DNA of 64,000 bases from contig VXAI01000090.1 of the NCBI GenBank assembly GCA_013399305.1, positions 2,283,409 to 2,347,408 on the forward strand, in the 5' to 3' direction. Below the pieces are notes generated by a model. It was not told where the DNA came from and did no database searches. It saw only the letters and a list, made by a program, of their open reading frames with translations. Positions 48,228 through 60,600 of the stretch are shown here, piece by piece; the first letter of the stretch is position 1, and each line of letters begins with the position of its first letter. The translations under genes were made by a program, and so were the position numbers. Source of the stretch: Rostratula benghalensis (taxonomy: Eukaryota; Chordata; Aves; Charadriiformes; Rostratulidae).

Positions 48228-50675
48228 TTCACTAGCTGTTAATCATCAGTCAGTTGAACAGGTTGTGATAGTTTTGCAGATGACCGTGATTATATTGCAT
48301 ACCTTCAAGGTGTATGGTGCATCCACGCTAACAAATAATTTTTTTACTTATCTTCTTCAGCCAAACATCACATCAGTCAGTTCAACTCATTTGTAACTTT
48401 TGCCTTCAATGTGGAAGAAATTGCTCCCACGGCATTGTTAAGGTGAGGTTAAGATAATGAAATACACTGTTTCTGGAATGAATGTCATTCAGGCCCAGGC
48501 AGTGCTGACATACACGCAGCAGTTCACAGCAGACTATGCTTTTATTAGCTGCCTCTCTGACTTTTGCTTGACCCAGAAATACAAATCTCCAAGATAGGTA
48601 AGATAACTGGAAAAACACTGAACTACCCTCACCTGTCCCATTAAAGCAACTTTAACCCCCTGGCACTCACCAATGGCCCATCCCCTCCTGTACCTTCCTG
48701 AATCAGCTGATCCTTCCTGTCCATTTGTTCTTAATGCTCATAAATCAGTCTCATGTCACTTACAGACATGTGTCTCCAGTTTGCCTTGCATTCCCAAGGG
48801 GAACATTTTGGAATTATTCTTATTCCCAGCTTCCTCTCTCCCTTGACAGTCTTGCTGCAGAGAGGGATGCTAATAAGACCAAAACAGAGAAATATCTGCT
48901 ATAGGATTAAAAGGATTAAACCTCCATTTCCCTTTGTCCAGTAGCTTCAAGTTTATGGTTCATCAGGAAGACAGATCTAAAAAATGTGGTATCTCAGCTA
49001 TCATTTCCTCAGCAACAAGTCTGGCAGCCACAACAGTGAATGAAGTAACCTCTCAGCTGTATGAACTTAAGTCTTCCTGAACTCCACAGTCCTATTTCTC
49101 CAGATCTCCTACACCCATGTTACATTAACAAGCGTGAACCACGTCTTGTTCTGCTGTTATGTAGCAAGAGATGTTGGGGAGAGTGGAGGAAGTGTGGTGT
49201 ACTTCGCACTGAAGGAATGACCTTCCCTTTTGTGTTTGCTGACTTGTTCCACAGCAGGATCGCAGCAATCAGGCTGAATGGGTTTTCAAAGGACAACCAG
49301 AAGAGCAGCTTTTATATTCTGTATGTGACAAAGAGCACTTACCTGAGAGAGAGGGTGATTAAGAAAGAAGATCTAAGATCACCATTAGTGCACTCTTTTA
49401 AGCTATTAATATCTGATACAGTTGTGGTTTGTGGTAGTACCTTCCAGGAATCCCTTGTAGGTTGTAATAGTGTAACCTGGGAATTGCTATGTAAATTGTA
49501 ACTGCATTCCTCTATTGTATCCATAAAACCTGCAATAGTGGAATATTGGACCTGTGAGTAAAGTTCAAATAGTTAGTTTGAACCTTACAGTGATCTCTCT
49601 CAGAAACACAGTAACAAAGATATACGAAGAATATATAAGAAGATATACATGAAGGCAAAAAGAAATAGCCCAAGTATTTTTGCTGATAACTTCTTAAACC
49701 CTCCCTCTTCTTTTAGATCAAGAAGGTTTTGAGTGCAGCACAGTAATGAACATAACAACTCCAATAAAAAATTTGCTTTGGAATTTACTCTTCTGTAATA
49801 GTCTTTGTTGTAGTTATTAGAAAATGCTAATCAACTGTATGTAATTATATTACAATCCCTCAAAGGTCCCTCAAGAAAAGGCAAGGTAAATTAAGGTCCC
49901 TCAAGACCTTTTAGAGCAGCAGGAGATGAATACTCTGGTTATGAGTCACTGTGTGCTTTCAGAGTTGTTGAAAACAAAAATAGAAATATAGTTTCTAAAA
50001 TGGTGCGTATCATTTGGGATAGTTTTTAAGAAAAAAATATTAGATTATTGCTCATCTTGTAATAGCATTAAAGACTGATTTATCTAATCTCTTACTGTAA
50101 CTTCAGTACCTGTTTATCTCGGCTAAAGTTAGCATAGTAATGATCTCAAGTACTTGTTTTGGAATTTTATTTTGCATTTCAGGCTTCTAATTTCTTCCGG
50201 AGCTACTCTGTATTTCTTTTCCCAGCAGGAAAACAAACTCCCCTGGTTCCTGTTGAAGGAAATGGAAAACTCATTGCAGCATTTGTTCAGTGAGAATAAA
50301 ATCAAGTATAACACAACACCAAAGATAGTCTTTTGTGTTCTTTATACTTCATGTTCCATATCACTTTGTACTTCAGCTACATTTAGATTTGTGAAATGGG
50401 CCTATTTTCCCCTCCCACTATGAATACATTTTGCCCAAGGTATCCAGGAATATCCCTATGTCCTGGAGAACTCATCGGCAGGTTTCTATAGAGGTGGCAG
50501 CTGCTGACACATTTCTTCCTCATGCTACCTGCAAAAGTTGAAGTTGGCTTTAAGAACATTCTTTCACACACTTCTAATTACATGAGTTGCTGGAAAAGGT
50601 AACCCCTGTATTTAAAAAGCTTTACAAATATTATGAAAATAGAAAACTGTAGAAACAGTTCCATCAGAAAATCCA
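48228..50675. other. Gene-free sequence
   Basis: AT-rich DNA between two CR1 copies. An open frame at 49061-49501 (146 codons, plus strand) has no recognisable domain. A 14-bp direct repeat at 49863-49906 is listed separately. Confidence 0.5.
49863..49906. repeat. 14-bp direct repeat, 30-bp period
   Basis: AAGGTCCCTCAAGA occurs at 49863-49876 and at 49893-49906. The intervening 16 bases are unrelated. Confidence 0.92.
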
Positions 50676-51091
50676 GCTCTGAGAGAGTTGGGGTTGATCA
50701 GCCTGGAGAAGAGAAGGCCCCAGGGAAACCTCATAGCAGCCTTCCAGTACCCACAGGGGGCCTGTAGGAGAGATGAGGAGGGACTCTTAATGAAGGAGTG
50801 TTGCAATAGGATGAGGGGTAACAGTTTTAACCCTATTTTCCCCAAGTTTTAAATTGAAAGAGGGGAAAATTGGTATTAGGAAGATGTTAGGAAGAAATTC
50901 TTTACTGTGATGGTGGTGAGGCACTGGAACAGGTTGCCTAGAGAAGTTGTGGATACCCCATCCCTGGAGGTGTTCAAAACCAGGCTAGATGGGGCTTTGA
51001 ATAACCTGGTCTAGTGGGAGGTGTCCCTGCCCATGGAATTTGGAACTAAATGATCTTCAAGGTCCAACTGAAATCATTCTATAATTCTATT
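50676..51091 (+). mobile_element. CR1 LINE, 3' half, forward copy of a tail-to-tail pair
   Basis: Starts near GAGAGAGTTGGGGTTGATCAG and CCTGGAGAAGAGAAGGC. It runs through GGCACTGGAACAGGTTGCC and GGAGGTGTTCAAAACCAGGC, and ends at CATTCTATAATTCTATTTGG. ORF2 remains are in pieces. It resembles the copy at 22643-23028, sharing the GGAGGTGTTCAAAACCAGGC and ACCTGGTCTAGTGGGAGGTG blocks, so the two are probably the same subfamily. Confidence 0.93.
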
Positions 51092-51254
51092 TGGTACCTT
51101 AAATTATATTTTAACTCAAAAAGATCCACAAGTCCTACAAGCAGTTCCACGGCTGGAGCAGTGCCAGGCAGACTACTGGCTCCAGGAGCATCTTTCTTCC
51201 TGGGGTGGCTTTGACTTCCAGTCTTCTTTGTTCTGCTTCATCCATTGCACCTTC

Positions 51255-51692
51255 ATAAAATCATAGAATCATAGAATTCTCCAGGTTGGAACAGACTTTT
51301 GAGATCATCTAGTCCAACCATCAACCTAACTCTGACAAAAAACAACAACCACCACTCAACCATGTCACTAAGCATTATGTCAACACATCTCTTAAATACT
51401 TCCCACTTCCCTGGGCAAGCCATTCCAATGCTTAATAACCATTTCAGTGTAAAAATTTTTCCTGCCATCCTATCTGAACCTCTCCTGGCACAACTGGAGG
51501 GCATTTCCTCTTGTCCTATCACCGGTGACTTGGGAGAAGAGACTGACCCCAGCCTCTCTACAACCTCCTCCCAGATAGTTGTAGAGAGCAATAAGGTCTC
51601 CCCTCAGTCTCCTCTTCTCCAGGCTGAACAAACCCAGATCCCTTCGCCTCTCCTCATAAGGCCTATTCTCCAGGCCCTTTCAAGCTTGTGCA
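51255..51692 (-). mobile_element. CR1 LINE, 3' part, reverse copy of a tail-to-tail pair
   Basis: Starts at the 3' tail with AATCATAGAATCATAGAATTC, then GAGATCATCTAGTCCAACCAT. It continues through CCCTGGGCAAGCCATTCCAA to CTCCTCTTCTCCAGGCTGAA and CGCCTCTCCTCATAAGGCC. The AGTCCAACCATCAACCTAAC form marks a different CR1 subfamily from the neighbour at 50676-51091. ORF2 sequence is degraded. Confidence 0.93.
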
Positions 51693-54600
51693 GTTTTTTG
51701 TCTCGTTTCCTAAACAAATAACTCACTTGTGGTAGCACTTCGTATACTATGACTTGCCATAACACCATCAGAACAGATTTTTACCTCTTCCTGGTTTTAT
51801 TCAATTATTTTTGCAAGGACTTCACATTAGATGAACTTTATTGAGGTCCAACCAACCTGCAAATTAGCCATTATGATGATGAAATTAGTAGAGGACCACT
51901 GATATTTTATTCAGAACTCTTGTCTCTACAAGGTAAGAAATACAATCAATATCTGTGGTTGGCTAAAAAGCCACAGGAGAATAACAAGTGTGACTAGGTA
52001 GTAAAAATCATAAACACAAAACCAGTTAAAACAAAGTTTTGAGTTAATTTCCTTTGAAGCACAGATAGCAAGCTATCTTTTAATCTCTTTTAGAACATTT
52101 ACCTGGAAGACCAAATTGTGTCTAGCTCAGCAATTTAAGTAAAATAATCTTTTCCACAATTCTTTTCACTCCAGTTTTCAATTTACACTTTAAACCTTGC
52201 TTTAGGGCACTGACAAGAATACCAGAAAGCTACTGCTTGTGGTATTTTTGTCATAATGACAGCGTAGCAGAAGTGGACCGCATCAACACCGTGTTACTCA
52301 TGCAATTACCAGCTTTCTAGGCTGAAAAAAACCAAACAGGTATTTTCAAAGTGCAGAGAACTGAAGCTTGCTGAACCTCTAGTCTCTTCTCTTCATTTGA
52401 AGGCAAATAATATAAGTTCTCCAGTGATTCATAGCCAGATTCTGCTTGATTCCTATATATATATGTATCTGTCCAGCAGTGAGAGGAGCCAGAAGGCTTC
52501 CCCTCCATTGCAGGGAGAATAAAAGAGCCAGGAACAAACAACAGCCCCGGTATATAGGTACCATTTCTGCTCCACAGAAGTATTTAACTCCCTAATAGAG
52601 GTGGGAGTGACTAATGCTGGGTGTAGGAGCTCTGTAGGATCTCAAACCCAGCCAACAGCACTGACCTGCTCTTTGTCAGACACTGTTAAGGCAGTGGGCA
52701 GCGAGCACACCCAGCTTTGCCATGCTTCAGGGAACACTCTGTAGCTGAGCACATGCCACAGCACATGCACTACAGTACATGTTGTTCATTAACAGTACAA
52801 AGCAAACAGAGCAACATGGAAAGATTTCTCCCAAGAAGGGAGAAGAAAAAAGTATTTTTGCCATGGTCTTCTGTATGTTACGGGAGGTTTTTTCCTACCA
52901 ACATACACATTTACACTTAGAAATTGGATATGTTTCCAACTAGCTGCTAATTTCTTTTCCATAGTTGTTTACCTCTGAAATGTATTTCCTCTCTACTTTA
53001 ACCCTAATTTCCCTGTACTGACTGTACTGTGATAAAAAAAAAAGCAGAAAAATGTCTAATCTTCAATTAGACAATTAGACATGAGGTAAATCCTCATGAG
53101 AAACTGTCTCTCTCAGTACCTTCTGTCCATGGCATCCTGGTAGCCCTGCATAATCTGCAGAAAGCAGGAAATAATAATTATGCTAGTTATATTTCTTTAC
53201 GGCTTGATGGCTATCCGTGTTAAGTTAAATCCCAAGTCTTGCATCCATTCATGTTGGTAGCAAAACTGATTGACTTCATTTCATGTAATTAGTAACAATT
53301 TAAACTCGCAACTGCCCCTGCAGGAGACTTGTAGGTCCTGCACTTCCAGGAACTGCTGTCATTCCTTTTGGAACAACTGCTCCCTGTTCAGGTTCATATC
53401 TGGGAATCTGTCTCAATTCTGTGGCCACCAGCTGCCAAAGCAGGAAGACAAGAAAGTTTCAGCTAAGCACCTTTTGCCTGTGTATTGTTTTCGGTGGCTT
53501 TGGTGGTTCATCTCACAGTGCCAGCCAGCATACAAACAACAGTTAGCATTTCCTTCTTGCCACTCATCTCTCCATTTCTCCTAGAGCATGTTCATCTCTA
53601 AGAAGAGCTGTCCCCAAGAGCTCCTTCAGAAGCAAGTGGTGATCTTCCAACCTAAGAGTATCTCATTAGCCAGGTCCACAAAGATCCCAGCCAAGATAAC
53701 TAGTTATTCTGTATCTGTTAGCCCATGTACACACATGTTAAGATGCAGTGCAAATTCAGAACAAGATTAAAAGAAAAAACATACACCAATGCATGCCTTT
53801 GGTGAAAATGAACCAGACTACTCAGAACAGACAACCCCAAACTGGTCATAGAATGACAACATCTGTAATTTAAGTCTGTCACTTTTGTCACGTTTGAAAA
53901 CCCTGAGGAAATGTGACCATCTATTAAAGAAAAAAAAAAGGAACAAAACAGATTATAAGTTCTTTCTCAAGCTGCCACAGGAGAGGAATCTCTTCAGAGC
54001 ATTTGCAGATCTGTAACCCCCAGCCACAAGCAACAGGTCAGGGCTCCCTGGTGCAATACACAGTGGCAAATTTCAGTTTTTAAAGACTAGGGTAAAAGTA
54101 ACCAGAACTCACTTGCTAATGAGAAGGACCTGTAGCTTGTTTATGATCCTGAAAAGCCAGCTGGAAGTTAAGATGCAATTACTCCTGGATTTTCCATCAG
54201 TGTGAATCAGAGCTTCACTAGGAAGAACTATCTATTGGTCTTCTGTCACGGAGTGGGATAAAATGACAGACATGTTCTGAGTCACTTTCCAATTTACACT
54301 AACAAGAGAGAATACTTCGGCTTCTTTCCTTGCTGTTTCACAACCTGTCAAAAAAATGTAATTGAGAGAACTATTTAATTCATAATCAAAAAAGGAAAAG
54401 ATGGCTCTGAAAGAAAAGCCTCAAAGACTGTGCAAAGCTAGGCTTAGTCATTGAAAAAAGCTGTTTCCAGGCTTTCTTAGCATTTGCACATCCTTAGCAT
54501 GGATGTACACCCTTTCCTAGTCACCCAGAGCTCTGTGGGTGCATACTAATTGCCATGTCAATTACTTCCTAAATAATTTTCAGCCATACAGAAGAGAAGA

Positions 54601-57600
54601 TGCTGCCAGAAGCCCACTGAAGCCTTCCTCGTTTATGTTTTTCTGACAGGCAAGAAATCCTCTTTCCACTTGCATAGCTCCAGCTTCAGCCATAGAAAAT
54701 GGTGCATTTCTCTTGCCCTCCAGAATAGACTTATGGCAGTTTTTGTGGTTTGGATGACCACAACAGCATGACATAGAAGCGTACCACACAAGCTGTGAAA
54801 GCTGTGACAGCCAGATCCCTGTTTCCAAAATCATTCCCTCCCTGCCCCTCTCTCAGCCTTTTCCATTGCCACTGCCCTTTGGAGGAAGCCAATTTTGTGC
54901 CAGATTTGCATAAAGTGTTAAAAATGTGTATGTCCTATAGCTATAAACAGAGTTAGCTAGTAAAAAAGGCTAATCAGCCTCGGTCTTTAGTTGCTAAGCC
55001 ATATATAGAATTTGGTGTGTCTGGGTTGTATTGCATTTGTATAGAATACAAATATTTGAATCAAAATTAAGAATTCAGATTTTGATTCCACAAAACTATC
55101 CTTATGGGAGCCCTCAGCAAGAATGAAACAGCAGCAGGCAGATGACGGATCATGCAATATGTTACTTAATCTTCATGGCTAAATTATTCACTTTGGGAAC
55201 TACTAACAGCTACTAACAGTTTTGGACAGTGAGAAATTCCTAACCCTGTAAAATCTGTGAAATACACACAGGTTTGGAAAGAAGACGGAGAATACGCTGC
55301 AATACCAAAAGGAAGCGTTGTGATCACCCATTGGGACTTGATACCGCTGACCACTCAGGTTTCCACAATGAGTTCTGACCAACTTCCTACACCTGATTTG
55401 GTAAACACAGTGTCATTTTAAAAACTTTTTTGAGCCTTTTTCTTAGCAGCAAATATTACTAATAATTGGAAAAATGGAATAAAGAAAGTAATGTTAATCT
55501 GTGCTTTAATCAACACTACCGTAGGTTCTTCATAACAGTGAACCAACAGCCCCATTCAAACCTTCATCAGACAGCACAAGTTCATCAACTACAGTTATTA
55601 AAATTGTATTTAGATACTCACTATGTGAGACTTTAACAGGAGTAGAAAGTAGTCATCAGCAGTTCACATGTACAGCATGTTGACACTGCTAGGAGCAATG
55701 TCTCTGAGAATAGAAGCACTGGTCTTTAACTCCCCACCCCATTGCAGTGGAGCACCACACAATTATGGGGCAGAAACTCTTAACCAAGCATAGGGTCAGG
55801 TTGGTGAATCCACTTGGCACAGTGTTGTGCTGCATGGATTTAAGAACTCAGGTTCACAGCAGCAGACAGGAGTCATATATTTCTGCCTCCAAACTAACAG
55901 GCGCTTTTCGCTACAAAACCAAGTCAATCAGCTTGTATACAGCCAACTCACGTGTCACTCTTAATTTCAGAATTAACATGAATGAACTTCAGATACCTCT
56001 GTGTTGCTCTGCAGCTGCATCCACATTCTGCATTCCCTCAGCACTCTAATTGTTGTATTTTGCTTCCACTGTTATAAACAGTTGCCTTATGTTTTCAACT
56101 AGAAATAGGTTTGTTGGTAGCATACTGGATTTTGAGCTGCCTTATTTCTATGTAAGATTTTCCTGAAAGAAATACACTTGCCTATGTATAAACAAGTGTG
56201 CCTGTGCGTGTACATTTATGCATACACATATCTGCACATACAAATATGTATGTATGAGATACACATGCATATACTGCCTGCATGAGTAAACCCAACACTT
56301 GTGAGCAGCATAAACCTGCTGGCCCAGAGAGACTGTGAACTCTGTAGAGTCTGTTCATGCAGTTCAAATCAGGTGCTTCTCACATTTGACACATGCGAAG
56401 TGACCTGAGGCCACAGCAACAGAGATACAGTGACTTTGCAGAAATTTTTACTCACCTGCAGGTGTCAAAAAGTCACAGAAAAATGTTTTTTGAAAGTCTT
56501 TTAGTTCTGACTACACTAAATGTGGTGTTGAAAAGGAACGATATGTCTGGATGAACTTGGGTATTTTTTGCTCTAATTAGAACTTACTTTTTGTGTATGG
56601 ATTTAACAATACATAAGTTACATATTAAAATACTTAGAGTATTACTGGAAGGATGTCATCAAATTTTAGTATACATTATTGCTTTGTAGTGAACATTATA
56701 TGTTTTGCTAGAAAGTTTCAGACTTTATAGCTCGGAATCCCCAGACTGCCATAAACTCAATTTCTCCTTGATCTCCCTAACTGAGTAATAGCTATCAATA
56801 TTAGATACAGATGTATTACTTTTCCCCAGGAATCTACACCGTAGGACAATGCTGTAGAGACTTCAATACAATTAATGTATCTTTACCTTCCTATAATGCT
56901 TTATGTATTATTCTCTGCAGTTTTCAAATTCGCACACACACAAAATGGTTGCAGAGAACCATCAATACACAACAGCATGCAAAATGCTTCTACGGCTAAC
57001 AACAGAGAAAGTTTTAGTCACTCGTCTTCTGCGACAGAAAAGCAGAAGATAGTTCAAAAACCATGAGTAACCAGAAAAAGGTTTCTGAAAGACATCAAGA
57101 AAAGGTGCCATTCTAAAAATCCTGCAACACCACCAGTTCAGTACTAACTCAGCAAGAAGAGAGTTATCTTTTGAGTTGTTGGTATCACAATTTGCATACC
57201 AAGGCTTTTGCTGCCATCGGGCTGGTATGTTCAGTTTTGCTTCTCAGTTTTTAAACCAGACTTTGTGATCCCTGCAGTGGCAGGGAGACTTGCTGCAAAA
57301 AAAAATTAAGGGTATTTTATTATGTTTTGTGACCTCTGAGCCTTACACATCCCCACTGTAATAAACTATTCAGCCCTTACTTTCCTTCCATGTCTTCCAC
57401 CAACGTTCACAAGTTTTGGCACATGGGGACAAGCAGCATAAGCTGCAGCTGGTCCAGACCTCTGATAAGGCATCTCTCACGTGACCAACCTGCTGCTGCC
57501 AGGAAGGAGGGAGAGGCTGAGTTCTGTTTGTTTTACCCAAAAGAAGGAGCGCTAATCCCAGCCTCTCTCAGTATTTGGTCTCTCTTGTGAGAGACTACCC

Positions 57601-60600
57601 ATTTCACAAAGCTTGTTAGACCTTGTTCACTCTGAGAGGAGTCACAAGCTTCATTTAGGGGACAAGTCATAAAATCAACCTTCTCTCCCTTTTATTTGGG
57701 TTATCCTCCATTTCCAAGTCTTCCAGATACTCCCTAAAGGGGAAAATCATTATTCATGCTAACAGCTGCTTTCAGTGATAACAATTTTCTGACTCTGTTG
57801 TAACTGAAGATGATAACATTACGTTACACACAGTTCAACAATTTCTAACAATACACCTAAACTACGGAAGACCTACAAAGGTATTGCTGGGAGAGGACAG
57901 GCAAAGAGCTGTCCCACTTTGAAAGAGAAACTCATTCCTAACACAAGAATGAGAGGACTGCGGCATTAATCAGCCAGTCAACCAAATTAATGGGTTTTAT
58001 TTTACTGATATCATATCATTTTTCAAACAATTACATAACTTCAAGCTTTGTTCTGTGTTTTGTACACTAAAGCACATTGTATAGCTTTGTGGATTTTAAA
58101 GAAGCTATGCAAGGGAAACATCTAAGGATGTGAGTTTATATTATTGGTAAAAGAAAGTCATTCTCCTCCCTCGTGCTTTTATAATTTATCATTTACAAAG
58201 TATCCACATAAAGACTTTTAATAAAAAAGTGACATAGCTCCTTGTCCAGGTACTCATTTTGTCTTTTAAAGCCACCCTAAAAGAACATTTAGCTTGCTTG
58301 GATTTCCCACGTGCGAGACCTTTGAAAGTGCACAACACAGAAAGCAAAATCTACTCCATGCAGCATGTAAACTTTTCAGACCTTTTTCACCTTAAACACC
58401 CAGTATTGCCTGAAGAAAAAGAAAAGTTCCTTATGAAGGAAATAAAACCAAAAAATTAATCAGAGACTGTATGAATATAAAAACCTAAAATTTTGCAATT
58501 GCACCAGAACTCTGATACTTCCCTATTCTTCTGGGTCACCCAGAACTTTGCTAACAGGAAATAATTGCATCGTTTCACGTTAAGTTAATTTCTTATTGTT
58601 GAGTATTTTTACATGACTGTCCTGAAACGCAGCCCGAAGGCAGAACATTTTGCAGTTTTACCCTGTTGCTCAGTGCACACCTGGAGGACATGAAGGTCTG
58701 TGCAAAGAGATGGTGATGCTGTTTCTAACCCAGGTAGTGATTCCCTCCACAGCCTATACCCAACATAATGCCTGGGGCTGAGAAAACAGTATTTTTAGTG
58801 CAGTCTACAGCATCTGGTGAGTGTGACAGCTTAAGATGAGAAATCTTCACGTGTACAAAATGTAACAGCTGAGTGCAGACATGGTCACATAATGAGGCAG
58901 ATCCTACCATGACAGCAATGATTAAAACCTCACAGCTTCCTCCATGTACTTTCAGGTTTGGCTGCCAGATGACAGCTCACTCAGAGTGACACCAGAAGGG
59001 TGCTGCTTGGGTTTGTTTGGTTTTTTTCCTCACAGAATTGTAAGTGCATGTTGCTGTCCTAATGAATGGTTAAAATCTCAAATCCCACAGCAGCAGCCCT
59101 CAACAGGCCATGGCCTTCCTCCCCACTGAGAGAAGAAGAGCCAAAACAGTCCTACACAAGGCCACGTTTCTGAAGCCCAGGTGCTTTTCCATAGCCAGAG
59201 GGGAGAGATAAGGGAAGCCGTTTGTAGTTTGTCCTGGGATCACAGTGCACAGGCAATGCCAAAGTTCTGCTCACCACCAGATTTTCACTCTTAAAGGGAG
59301 CAGTAAAACTACACTGTTACTGGAGCCTGGCACGGATGGAGGAAAGCTCTTCTACCCTGGCATTGCTGCTCTGCTTCCCATCCTACTCACTTCAAAGCTG
59401 GCTTGGTAACAGAAGGATGATACCTTGTTTTAATATCAAAGCTGAAGTATATTTATAATTTATTACAAGTACTTAAAACTGTCAGACTGTTGGTATTAAA
59501 AGAAAAATGGGGTACAGAGAGGAATCAGCAGCATTTCTATGAGGACATGAGAAGATCCTCATGGGCAGCAAGATGTGCTTAAAGGTTACCTGGTGGCCCA
59601 GTATCCCATGCCCCAGTATCCATCCAGTCTGCTGCTGTCCCAGCAGGTTTCCAGTGACACTGAGTTCAGCACTTCCTCCATGCTGGCAACAAAGGTGCAT
59701 TATTTATTTTCTGAGTCCTGGTTTCCATCCAAAGGCAAATTTGCTGGCAATTGAGTTTCAGTGGCTCTGCAGGCAGGGAAGGCACAAGTGGTAGAGAGCT
59801 GGCAGGACTTTTCTTACCCTGCATCTGGGAAGAAGATTTGTGGGATGAAGCCAGGACAGGCAGGGGGGAGGCAGAGGGAGGTGGAAAGAAAAGCAGTTCC
59901 CAGCTGTGCCAAATGCAGGCAACCAGCTGGGATTTCAACAAGGAGGTCTCGGGAATGGGACTTGGTCCTGGCTTTTGTTTTGATTTTGCTGCGTGAGGAA
60001 CTGCAAAGCTGCTGCTTCTCAGAGTGCAACAGAAAGGCTGTAAAGTCCTGTGGCGGAGCTGCCTCTTGGCAGGCACCACAAGTACAACCACATAAATGTT
60101 ATGGGGCTCCTGTAATATCCACATGAAGCAGGACCTCCTCCCTTACCATTGTCTGGGGCCCCACACCCCTTGGGAGGTGACCTACTGAGCACTAGGCTGG
60201 CTGGCACAGCAATTCTGACCTCTTCCCAGATAACGATCCCCTTCTGACCCCCTTCCACAAGCAGCACACGCTACGAGGATCAGCCTCTTCGTTTTGACAA
60301 GAAACATCTTTCCAAATGCTCTCACTTCATATGCCAAGTGAGTGGAGCTTAAAGCTTGCTCTTTCTGTTTATAATCTCATTTCAGCTCTGCAGTCGATAA
60401 AGAAGCTGCGTGTTCTTAAACAACACAGAGAATTAGGGGGAACTGGAAAGCAAATCTTAAGAAATCATCAGTGAAAGCAATCATGAGAGGAAGCCGGCGG
60501 TGCCGGGAAGAGAGCAGAGCCTGACTGTACCGGGAAGCGCCTGGCCGTCTTCCAAGCAGGCTTTATCTGTATTACAGTGTATTTCAAGTTGCTTTAAAAC

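Noticed and set aside
49061..49501. Plus-strand open frame of 146 codons
   Set aside because: No recognisable domain, no supporting splice context, and length not exceptional for 64 kb of vertebrate DNA.
59666..60124. Overlapping open frames on both strands near 60 kb
   Set aside because: No conserved motif in any frame. The Pro/Ser-rich product on the minus strand fits a locally G+C-rich non-coding segment.
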